Shown here piece after piece: positions 50,970-60,705 of a stretch of DNA of 64,000 nucleotides; positions within the stretch are counted from its first letter, which is position 1, and each line of letters starts with the position of its first letter. Below the pieces are notes generated by a model. That model saw nothing but the letters and a program-made list of their open reading frames with translations, ran no database searches and was not told where the DNA came from. The position numbers and the translations under genes are program-made. The stretch comes from Hyaloscypha bicolor E (taxonomy: Eukaryota; Ascomycota; Leotiomycetes; Helotiales; Hyaloscyphaceae), in assembly GCF_002865645.1 (NCBI RefSeq), contig NW_020194624.1, forward strand, positions 186,001-250,000. Reading direction: 5' to 3'.

Positions 50970-52400
50970 TTCACATCCCAACAACGAAGGGGATAGCGAG
51001 CGCCAGAGCAGAGTCCGTCTCGTGGCTAGCGCCCCGTGATAAATATAACTTCGTAAATCTTCCCTTCAATCATGGATACCGGCTTAAGGACTCGCCGATC
51101 AAAGTTGCCGATGATGCTGGATCTGATCGTTACGGTCAGCTCGTTAATTAGGTAGGCGTTCTACGTAACGGCAGGAACATGTTCTAATTCGGACGGAGAA
51201 GTCCGCGGCCAATCAGACCGGGATGCGAGAGAGACGACGAAGTACAGCCGGGCGAAACTTTTTCTATTTACATTGCATTGCGTTGCGTTGAATTTAGATT
51301 CTACGGAGCCTTCTGACGGGAATCCTGTGGGATCACACATGGCGAGCGAATCATTCGATTTTGACTTCCTATGGATCCCTCAACGTGACACCAGGGGCCT
51401 GTTGCCGATTAAGCTTAACTGCAATCGAGCCAGTTCGAGCAACCCTGGAACGCCGCCATGTCGTCGATCAAACACCCAAGCGAAGCTGCGAAAGGATTCT
51501 CGGCATGCGTACGAGCGGCCGAACATGATTGTTCGATCGATCGACCGACCGACTGACTGCTTCCGTGCAGTTGAGTTGTCCCGTCTTACTTACGCGATCC
51601 TGGCGCCTGAGCTTAAAATAAGAAAGAAAGAAATGGTTCCTGGATGTTGTGCAGAACCCCGCAATTCGAAACGCCAAGCTTGCCCCCGCGGTGCAAGGAG
51701 GCGAAGGAGGCAAGGCTGAAGCATGTCACTAAATATCCAATTACTGGTTCTGGTCTATTGCTGGATTGATTGACGTCGTTTATGTTTGCCAATACAGGAC
51801 ACTGCTATTTCTCTTCCTGTGACAAATGTTCAGGTGCCGTTGTTGTGGCGAGTGCTGTTAGCCAGTGCTCCGTACCTCGGACTAGCCTCTCACATCAATA
51901 GATGACTTTAAATTGAAAGAAAGCGCAGAATACACTAGAAGTACGTCTTTCCTTGACCGTTTCAACACCGTGACCGCTCAAATGATGATTTCGACGATCA
52001 GTTCGCCTCTCAGAAGCTACCTCAGCGCTATTTCCAGACCAAGTGGCGATGTCGAAAATAGATTCACGACAAGCAGGAGCCTATGACGAGTTTGAAGAAA
52101 CGCAATAATCCTAGCCCTCGAAAACAGATCGGCGGCAAATCATCTTAAATCTATCAGGGGATGGCGATCAAAGGATCCACCCTCGATCCTTCGCGGTCTC
52201 GTCTCGTCTCTTCTTGCTGGAATCACTTCTCATGCGGGATTTCCACAGCACAGACTTTCGACTTCGTTCAGCTCACGATGCTCGGGATTGCTGCCTGTGC
52301 AGGGACATCGAAGGCTGATGACAAAAAAGGAGAAATCATCTATAGACCTCGATCCTTCAAGAGCTCTTCGGGTCATCATGAATGATGGAAAGGAGGAGAG
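50970..52400. other. Intergenic DNA
   Basis: No gene supported. A plus-strand ORF at 51,273-51,719 lacks an ATG at its start, has no domain and ends in a basic low-complexity run. A 4 bp repeat of the gatc/gacc type lies near 51,533-51,560. Confidence 0.5.
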
Positions 52401-52414
52401 AGAAGAAAAAAAGG

Positions 52415-52420
52415 TATAAG
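52415..52420 (+). promoter_or_regulatory. TATA-like box of the defensin-like gene
   Basis: tataag in a purine-rich setting, 130 bp before the ATG. It is followed by a pyrimidine-rich stretch and a tcaacatcaacatcaat segment typical of fungal transcript leaders. Confidence 0.5.
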
Positions 52421-52550
52421 AAGAGCCATTTCCATCTCTCTTCTCAACATCAACATCAATCTCAAACGCACAACTTTCCAATATCAAGATCCGCAAGCTA
52501 GCCAGCTATCTATCTATCGAATCCAATACCCGCAATTGGAAAACTGCAAA

Positions 52551-53061
52551 ATGAAGCTCACGCACTTCCTCAGTTTCGCTGCTCTCGCCCTGGCTGTCCA
52601 GGCTGAGGTCTCTTGGTATGTTGGCTCGCGCAACATCACTTGTAAGGGCCACGACGACGGACACATCGATTGCGCACAAGGCCACGACGGTGGAGCGCCC
52701 GAAGTAAGCCGCCTCCCCTCTATCCCTCCAACCCATCCCCTCAAAGCCCCTCACCCAACACCATCCCCATCAGACAAAACACACACTAACCACCAACCCA
52801 CAGGTCCAACTCGACCACCCCTCCCCCTCCACCACACCAGTCGCTATCCGCGGCCGCGACGCCGCCATCGTGCCGGGCCTGCAGAAGCGCGTCACCTGCA
52901 ACATCGACGGCGTTACGAAGGGCCTGGCGTGCTTCACGCACTGCTTCGCGATCGGGTACTGCAACTCGCACTGCGATAGCAATAATATTTGCCGTTGTAC
53001 GTGCTTGGACGAGACGCCGTGGTGGAATCCGATTGTGTGTAGCAAGACGAGCTGTGCTTAG
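52551..53061 (+). CDS. Secreted defensin-like (CS-alpha-beta) peptide precursor with Kex2 site
   Basis: Two exons, 52,551-52,703 and 52,804-53,061, joined in phase 0 by a 100 nt intron (gtaagc...cccacag, branch-like ctaac). The product is 136 residues. Residues 1-18 are a signal peptide (MKLTHFLSFAALALAVQA). Residues 19-80 are a pro-region ending in LQKR, a Kex2 dibasic site at 79-80. The mature peptide is residues 81-136 (56 aa) with ten Cys at 83, 94, 98, 104, 108, 114, 116, 118, 130 and 135. C83-x10-C94-x3-C98, then GYC104 and C114-x-C116, matches the spacing of fungal plectasin-type defensins; four extra Cys would allow two more disulfides. Likely released outside the cell as an antimicrobial or effector peptide; the function is inferred. 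Start chosen at the only ATG in frame with a signal peptide. Confidence 0.85.
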
Positions 53062-53739
53062 ATTGGTTAGGAGAGGGAGGATGAAGGTGGAGGTGGGGAT
53101 GGGGATGGAAAAGGGGGGAGGTGAGAGGAGGGGAAGTTGCGATGCTTTTTTTCTATTCTGTGGAAGTTGGTTGTTGATGAGGTGTGATGCTTGAGTTTTG
53201 AATTTATCTTACGTTGAGTTTTTACAATTTCTCGCTGATAATGATGATGATGATGATGTGTTGTTCTCTTATTTATTGTTAGAAGGCTGTGTCACCAAAG
53301 CCCAGAAATCCCTTTGATGTAGCCAGCTCCATTCGAGAGAAGCAGTCTAAGCTCCATCTTCCAACACTGGAAAGACTTACTGTCAACCTACCGCCAAGAT
53401 AGAATCCGATGGTGTTCCGTGAGAGTGCGTGGTGAGTCCGGGATGAGGAAGGTCTACTTGGTGGTTTGGCTGGCTGTGATTGCATATTCGTTTTCAGCGT
53501 TTCACTTATTCCGCGAATGAATACGCTGCAAGGAGAGTAACGAGGAGTAACGAAAGCATTAATAGTGGTTTATCTGTTATACCGCGGGAATGTCCACGCT
53601 TTTGCTCACATGTCCAATATCGCCTTTGCTAAGGTCGGCTCAGGTCTGCTCACCCCATTAATGCATCCTATTAGAGTCATTAACTTTTAAGGAGGGGGCC
53701 CAATATAGCTCCCCATTCACTTAGCTATACTTGGCAAAA
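53062..53739. other. 3' region of the defensin-like gene and intergenic DNA
   Basis: G-rich 3' UTR up to about 53,130, then T-rich text and a (gat)n run at 53,238-53,258. No further gene seen. Confidence 0.5.
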
Positions 53740-54090
53740 ATACCTAATTTCCGGTATTAATAAATTTTAATACCAGGATTATAAGATCCTAATAATTATT
53801 AAGAAAGTATTAATTCTTAATTCTAAATTTAATTCTTTAATTATAATTTAACTTTATAATTACTTCTCTTTTTTTTAAGTAATATAATTTTTTTAAAAAA
53901 TTAAAGCTTTTTAATTATTTACTTATCTTATACGTTAAATTCAATACTATCTTAATATAGCTATTTAAAATAAAATAAGGTTTTAAGATTTTTATAAGGC
54001 TCGCTTATAGGTAAATATTTTACTAAGAGATATATAAGGTTTAACTTTTATTAATTATATGCTTATTAGATCTATTAAAAACTAGCCTGG
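53740..54090. repeat. Small AT-rich, RIP-like island
   Basis: About 350 bp of TpA-rich text with abrupt edges inside normal-composition DNA. It contains an inverted repeat ggtattaa/ttaatacc with a 6 bp loop near 53,754-53,775. Probably a degraded transposon fragment. No coding motif is visible and no copy of it was recognised elsewhere in the window. Confidence 0.6.
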
Positions 54091-54640
54091 TTATTAGAAG
54101 CCCAGCGACTTGTGGCCACTAAACTTGACATTTACTAGTTCATTAGGCAATTTGGTCATAGAAGGAAAATTTCCTAAGAAGCTACTTGTTCATATAACTA
54201 ATCTGAGGAACAGCAGAACTGTGACGGCTGGCGTAACGGCATGATCTGCCAAGGACAGGATATCGGAAACAGGCACAAAACGAAGCTAAGCTGGAATGCT
54301 TGGGCAGAACAATACTAAAGGTCGAGGCATCCTCCCTACTTTGTTCTACAGCTTAGTATTCCCAATACACGAGATTCTTTGAACTTTGAGCCTTCGACCA
54401 TTGCATTGATCCCGCCGTCACAAGAACCATGTGGTTTAACTCCTCCCATTGCCTCATCCAAAATCTCCAAGAGGCCCCCTAGAGCTCGTTTTGCATGTTA
54501 GTTAACGAGCTGCACCGTCAAGGGCCAGACAGAATTAGTGCCCCAACTTCACTTCTTTATTTTCAAGAGGCACTGTGGTGAGAATTTCGGCTCCTCTAGT
54601 CACGTGGCGCGGTCATGTGGAGTCCGGAGCAGACATTCCG
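54091..54640. other. Intergenic DNA before the NO VEIN-like gene
   Basis: Normal composition, no ORF of note. A cacgtg box lies at 54,601-54,606, about 45 bp before the TATA-like element. Confidence 0.45.
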
Positions 54641-54648
54641 CAGCAGCG

Positions 54649-54655
54649 TATATAG
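54649..54655 (+). promoter_or_regulatory. TATA-like box of the NO VEIN-like gene
   Basis: tatatag followed by a ctctct-rich stretch, a plausible transcription start region at about 54,680-54,720. That would give a 5' leader of about 450 nt before the ATG at 55,151. Confidence 0.4.
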
Positions 54656-55150
54656 TACCCCGCTCTCTCATTCTCTCTTAGAAATCAACCAACCTTCACT
54701 CTCTTCACGAATCACGATTCACTCGTACGCTGCGATCCCGCGCTGTGGAAGCCACATATTGCCCCTAGTTTGATACTTTGTATCCCCGTTACAGCACAAG
54801 ACCATTAGGTTTCAGGAAGATGATTTAGGAAGGCGGCAAGGCTACGTAGTCGCACAAGGAACGATTATATTAAACTCGATAACTTATCGGGCAATAACAC
54901 CGATTTCGATCCAAACCCCGGAATCGTTTGCGACAGTTGAGTGTCCAACCACCGCACGGAGCGCAATCGGGGCTGCAACTTCGATTCTGCACTGAATCGA
55001 GCCGGAATTACTACCCCTGAGTCCAGATTCAATTCAACTGCATCCAACCCGCTCGCTTTATACTTCACTCTTAATTTTGCCTTTCTTCATGCTCTATTGT
55101 CATTCTCTGCTTTTGCTATTACAATTCCCACCCTGCGCCTATCACTAGAA

Positions 55151-58100
55151 ATGGCAACAATCATTTCCACGAACGTTCTGAAACAGGAAGCCGATGATCA
55201 CCTAAGAGACATCCGTAAGCGGAAGGGTGTTGATGTTTCAAATGGGCAGCAATCTAACAATGTGGAAGACTTGAATCGTGCATTGAACATGTGAGGCATT
55301 CTAATCATCTCTCACTATTGTAATCTAATATACAGCATAGACTTTCTGACCAGCTGTACAAAAAGCCGACTCATTTCTTACTGGAGTTAATTCAGAATGC
55401 CGATGATAATACTTTCGAGAGTGATATTCCAACGATTTCCTTAACTTTGGATATCGCTACGGATAATTATCTGCGCATCGACTGTAATGAGGTTGGTTTC
55501 AATAAAGCCAATGTAGAAGCCCTCTGTCGAATCGGATTTAGCACGAAGAAAGACAAGGAAAGAACTAAAGGCTACATTGGAGAGAAGGGTATCGGTTTTA
55601 AGTCTATATTCAAGGTTGCGGACACTGTCCATATCTCTTCAAAGGGATATGCATTCAAATTCGATCGACGCAGCATGCTCGGCATGATTGCACCTATTAT
55701 CGAAGCCTTTCCACCGGAGCATTTGAAAATTGGCCAAACACAGACCTTTCTTGAGATCAAAGGCAATGCAGAGTACAAAGATATCCACATCGAGCTTGAG
55801 AAGTTACAGCCACAGATTCTCATCTTTCTGCGTAAAATACGTAAGTTAGTTATTTATACGCCTCGTATGGGAAAACGCCAGTTCGATATTCGGAGGCTCA
55901 ACCAGGACGCAGATTTTGATGGGGAAGAGACAGCGATTTTGACAAGCAGATGCTCGAGGGACAACAAGCCTACAGAGCACAGGTATATCATTGTCCGTCG
56001 TATTGAGACAACTCTCGAGAAAGACGACCGAAGGGAGAACATCACAGAGACAGAGACTGTGCTGGCGTTCCCAATAGATGAGGAAATGAGACCAGTACTA
56101 CACGACCAGCATACCTACGCATACCTTCCGATAGATGACTACGGCTTCAATGTAAGTCAATCCAAAAGCCAATGCTTGCTGTGAGTGGAAACTTACAACC
56201 TGGAAAGTATCTCATACAGGGAGATTTTCTCTTGATCGCCAACAGGGAAAGCGTTGATTCATCGAGGTGGAACGACAGCGTCCTGACAGGTGTGTTGAGA
56301 ACATTTGTACGGCGAGCTGTTCCCCGATTCAATGAGATCCATGGAAGCTCTCCAAGCCTTCGCTATATGTGGCCTCTTTTTCTGATGGACAATGGGGGAA
56401 CGGACAAATTCTGGTCGAAATTAAAGCGGTGGATATTCAGCCGGCTCGCAAAACGAGACGTCCTTGAATGCCGACACAATATGGACCTTTCGCGCCCCGA
56501 TTCTCTATTCTATATTCCATCGGAATTCCGATTCAAGGGCGAGCCTTTGGTCGAAGACGAGAAGATTACGCCGTATCATCTCTCTTTTGCCTACGATCCA
56601 GAGATCAGTCAGATCTTACCACAGCTCACACGAATGGGCGTGAAAGTCATGTCATTCTTGGATTTCTATACGGAACTGCGTGCTCTCATTGCTCGGCGCG
56701 GCATTTCATTTCTGAAAGGAAAGTCCAACCAATGGCACTCAAAGGTGGCAGGTCTTTTTTATCGCGAAGGAAGCGTGTCACAGCTGCAACATATCCCCCT
56801 CATCCCTCTGCATGATGGCCGATGGGTTACAACCTCCCAGGGCAATGTATTTCTTGAAGAAGATACATCCCGTACGGCAGTCCCGGGTGGGTTGGATATC
56901 AATTTGGTTGATGCTGAGGCATGCCAGGATGCTAATCGAAAAGATTTCTTCCGGTGGCTTTGCATAGAGAAGTGTGACCAAGCTGCAGTCTGCCAGTTGA
57001 TCATGCAACGCTATAATGCATTTCGCGGGCTATCCTTGACACATTCTATCCAAGATTTGATCTACCTGTTTCAGACGCCCCGGGCTGTTTACAAAAAATC
57101 TCTTGAGGGATTCCAGCTACTTCCCGCTACACCACTGAACGGTTTCAGATACGCCAAAAGGTTCTACATTGAACATCCGGGCAAGTCGTCAATCCTAACT
57201 AAGTATGCTAGGGATCCGGCAAGTAACATTTCACTTCTGCATCCGGATTATCTTAACGCAGTCCGCACTCTGGGGAAAGAATCTGAGTTCTTGGATTGGG
57301 CCTGCTCTCGCTTGAAAATTTCCACTCACCCCCGCCTCATCGATAACTCTCAGAACTTAACCCCAGAATTCAAGTTCCTGAAGAATAATGCAGCTATAGA
57401 TTTGCTGCTCCTTTTACGGGATCATTGGGATATGTATTATGACCATCTCAATCTCAAATTGACCACAGCAGTTTCAGAGATGCTCGTGGATTGCACCGAC
57501 GGGCTCGCTCGCCGTTTAGACGAGACCGCCCTACCACTTGAGAAACTGAAACTTGAGGGCCCGGACCTGTCATTCATAGCGATTCCTGAGCACAATGACG
57601 TTCGCTGGCTTAGATTCTTGCACTTCGGTGTCCTTACCAATCCATCCGCTGCGTTCTACCTTCGTCAGCTCAAAGCTCTCACTTCTCGACCAGACTCTAG
57701 CACCGCTTCCAAATTATCAGTTCAGGCAGCATACGCCGGGCTTGAATCCTCCATAGGATCGTTCCCAAGAGAGGCACAGTACGTGAAGAACAGCCGAATT
57801 CCCACCGTCCCCCGTCCCCCGTCCCCCCAAATATTTTGAGGTGGCTAATAAACTCCAGGGTTGAGTTCACACGACATCCACTCGTCTTCATCGAGGGGCT
57901 CAAACGATGGGTCTTTTTGCGCGACTGCGTATGGGGCGGGCCCCATCTAGCTTCGGCATACCACCTCAGCACTGAATTTCCTCAGTATAAGAAGTTATTT
58001 CGAGACCTTCTGAAACTGGGAAACGTAACTCTTGATCATGTCATCCAGGAGCTGGACTGTGTGACGAGCAGCACATCCTTCAGCAGGCTTGAAGAGTTGC

Positions 58101-60127
58101 TATTGTAGTTGAATGAATATTTGAGAAAGGGGTCTCCCAAAAACTGCTTGTCAAAGTTGAGAGGGAAGGACATAATCCCGGTAAGGATGCCTAACGGAAG
58201 CCTCTGCCGTATGACCTACGGCTCGGACACTTGGTATCTTGCAGACAGGCAGAAGTTGTGGGACTGCTTCGATGGAAGGCTTCCACTCATCACCTTCGAC
58301 GTCACAACAGTCCGGAAATTGGATCCTCTCATACAGGCTATGGATTTGTCGGACAAGTTACTTTCTAAAGCAGGTGAGCAAACTTTGGAAGCAATTGGGG
58401 ACTTGATTTACGATGAAGAACGGAGCTTAGAGCTCAGGAGAAGAGCGTCATATTTCCAGCGGTAAGTAGCCTTGCATGCATAAATGGAGAGGATTCTTAC
58501 GGGCTATTTCAATAGGCTCATCAAAGACAAGACTATTCTAGAAATAAAAGGTCTTGCTGCCCGCTTGGAAACGTTGCAGGTTTGGGGCGTATCTGCTATT
58601 AAATTATCACACCAGGTCGACGGCATAATTGGCGCAGACGATACAAGTAGTCTTCTTTTTAATGACACCGACAAAAGCAAACTCGAAATCATATACGCCC
58701 TGAATCCAGAAGAAGCCATTCTCAACTTCGAGCTATCCGAGGACTTCGTCGAATTCTGTGGTATCACTGACAAGAAGCTTGAAAAGTTGGTTCTTCCTAT
58801 CCTAACATATCCGCTAAAGGGCATCGAAACGTTACTTGAAAGCTATGGGCTAGACCTGCCAAATGACCCCCATAGCAATTCTGCTGAAACTCTCGACTCC
58901 GTCAGCGAACTGAGCGAAGAGAACGATGCAGAAAATAGCCCGATCCGCGAGATCAATTCCAGTGCAATTCCGTCGCCAATGATACCAAGTTCACGCTCGG
59001 GTGTTCCACATACACCGCCCGACCCTCCACTTTCAAGTCATTCTTCCTTTTTGAGAGATAGGATTCCGGCGTTGCATGAAAGGATCTTGTCCGTCAGAGC
59101 AGCCGCTGCCCGTCAAAACATAACCCCAACCTTAGTCATAACCCCATCACAGAGGACGAATATGTCCACTCCTCTGATGCCCGGTATTCTCACCAACTCG
59201 AATGAAATATCATTTCCTACGTCGTCTAGGACGGAAAGTGGGCTGCTCCCTCCCGAGACTGAATTTGGAGGATCTTCGACACCTTCCGCGAGTGGACATG
59301 GACCTCAAAACTCCCATGGCGCTTTTGAGTTTAGAGATATGAATTCCGCATTGTCAAGTGTGCTAGCAACAGCCAGTCCTTCTCAAAATTATGGCACCTC
59401 ACTAGTCCGACATCCACACGGCTCGAGGTTTAGCCAGAATCCTCACAATCCGAGAACGGAACCAGATCCGCGGCGCACAATGGAGGGGCTCTATAATCAT
59501 TACATTGGGTTGCAAGGGGAAGTATTTGTAAGTGGTGTTATCCAGTCCTGTTCAAGTCTACAAGCGGGTAACCGACGACCGGCAGATCAACGAGTGGCTC
59601 TCCAAAAATTTAAAGCCTGAATGGGATGCCACTCGCCATTGGACAAGTCGAAATCGCAACCAATTATACCCCGACAATCCTTTCGTGGAAAAAGAAGGAG
59701 ACTTCGCCGACTTCACGTATCAAGACACCAATGGGAAACTGACAGAGATATTAACAACACATGGATTTATTTGTGATGTTGAAACGTGGTCAGAAAGCCC
59801 GCCAATATACCATCTGGAAGTGAAATCGACATCTGGGCCTTGCAAAGAGCCATTCCATATGAGCAATAATCAAGTGATAATGGTATCATTCTCAAACGTC
59901 CTTGGTTAAGGAACTGTAAAAATGCTGATACGTTCCAGGCACGTAAACACACCGTTTCCTGGGGTAGCGGTAGAATACCCACGGGTGTCTATATTGTATT
60001 ACGCGTCTATAACCTCGAGAAGGAAACTGACCCGGGTTTTACGGCATATGTAGATCCTTGGGCTATGTATATGAATTGGGAATTGAGGTTCATGGCCCGG
60101 GATGACTTCGTGGTGGCAACAAATTGA
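55151..60127 (+). CDS. NO VEIN-like GHKL ATPase / NOV C-terminal domain protein, interrupted by one in-frame TAG
   Basis: Seven exons: 55,151-55,290, 55,341-56,151, 56,208-57,778, 57,859-58,461, 58,516-59,527, 59,586-59,882, 59,939-60,127. Introns are 50-80 nt with GT/AG ends, and the joined length is 1,541 codons with stop. The N-terminus is a GHKL ATPase of the sacsin/NO VEIN type: ELIQNADDN at 62-70, CNEVGF at 95-100, GYIGEKGIGFKSIF from 124. Residues about 1,160-1,360 are Ser/Pro-rich and probably disordered. The C-terminus has the NOV domain: GLQGEVF at the exon 5 end, HWTS, FADFTY (Asp about 1,421), YHLEVKSTSG (Glu 1,457, Lys 1,459), then GVYIVLRVYNL. The D...E-x-K pattern resembles PD-(D/E)xK nucleases. 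Codon 924 (58,106-58,108) is TAG in otherwise intact frame, so this allele may be dead or truncated to 923 residues. Function in fungi is unknown; plant NO VEIN is a nuclear protein. Confidence 0.88.
58106..58108 (+). other. In-frame TAG in exon 4 of the NO VEIN-like gene
   Basis: The frame reads SRLEELLL-stop-LNEYLRKG with coding-like text on both sides and no shift. The codon sits in ttgtagttg; a former CAG would be a CpA to TpA change, the RIP-type transition. Confidence 0.8.
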
Positions 60128-60375
60128 CCACTGGAAATCGATATTCCAAGCCCCCATCAATGAACTAATTTTGGCAATTGCAGTCACTGCAACTCTACTC
60201 ACTGTCGCGGCATTTGTCGTACTTGCCTCGCTCGGACATGAATCTGCCTGCTATGGCTGAGCAGCCAAAATCTAGCTACGAACTTTCTTCGGTGAAACTT
60301 CCCCGCTGCATGAATTTTAAGATTTTCTGCAGCCAATGCAGCTTGCGCCGCGCACTACAGCAGAGATAACTCTCC
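60128..60375. other. 3' region of the NO VEIN-like gene
   Basis: Short non-coding interval between the stop at 60,125-60,127 and the end of a doubtful minus-strand ORF. Nothing recognised. Confidence 0.4.
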
Positions 60376-60705
60376 TTAGTCTTGCATCAGGAAGATTGTT
60401 CCCAAGATTCTGTGCCCCGAGGTGCTGATATCATGCAATATCACATCGTCATAGATGCTTAGGACGCACCCAACGTCGTACCCCTCCTGGCCCTCGATAT
60501 AGCTGTGTAGTCGCGCCGATGTTGCCTGATCTTGTACGATAACTTGCCTAAAAGAAGAGCCGGGTGTTTCATCCTCGTTGCTTAGTCCAAATTTCCTACT
60601 GGGAAGATCATAACTCGTATATTGCATGGATAATAGAATTGATGGACTCCAGGATTCCAATTGCGGCTTTTGTAATTTTTGGGATAACCAGACAGACTGA
60701 TTCAT
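60376..60705 (-). CDS. Hypothetical protein or exon fragment
   Basis: 109 codons from an ATG at 60,705. The composition is protein-like (SARLHSYIEGQEGYDVGC, then SIYDDVILHDISTS), without low-complexity runs, but I recognise no family. A TAA three bases before the ATG lies inside a good donor-like string (ggtaagc at 60,707-60,713 on the minus strand), and the upstream minus strand is open for about 35 codons ending ELKIHGYVVL, so this could be the last exon of a longer or decayed gene. No acceptor restoring a single frame was found. It converges on the NO VEIN-like gene. Confidence 0.3.
   Translation of the reverse strand: MNQSVWLSQKLQKPQLESWSPSILLSMQYTSYDLPSRKFGLSNEDETPGSSFRQVIVQDQATSARLHSYIEGQEGYDVGCVLSIYDDVILHDISTSGHRILGTIFLMQD

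Noticed and set aside
51273..51719. 148-codon plus-strand ORF
   Set aside because: The start is TTG, there is no domain, and the end is basic low complexity; no splice partner.
58061..58108. A 48 nt intron that would remove the in-frame TAG
   Set aside because: The donor gtgacg is poor, no branch site is seen, and the text it would remove looks like normal coding sequence of the family; kept only as something to test with RNA reads.
59528..59585. Apparent frameshift or 28 nt micro-intron in the NO VEIN-like gene
   Set aside because: A normal 58 nt intron (gtaagt...ggcag) joins GEVF to INEWLSKNL in phase 0, matches the family layout and makes the total length a multiple of three.
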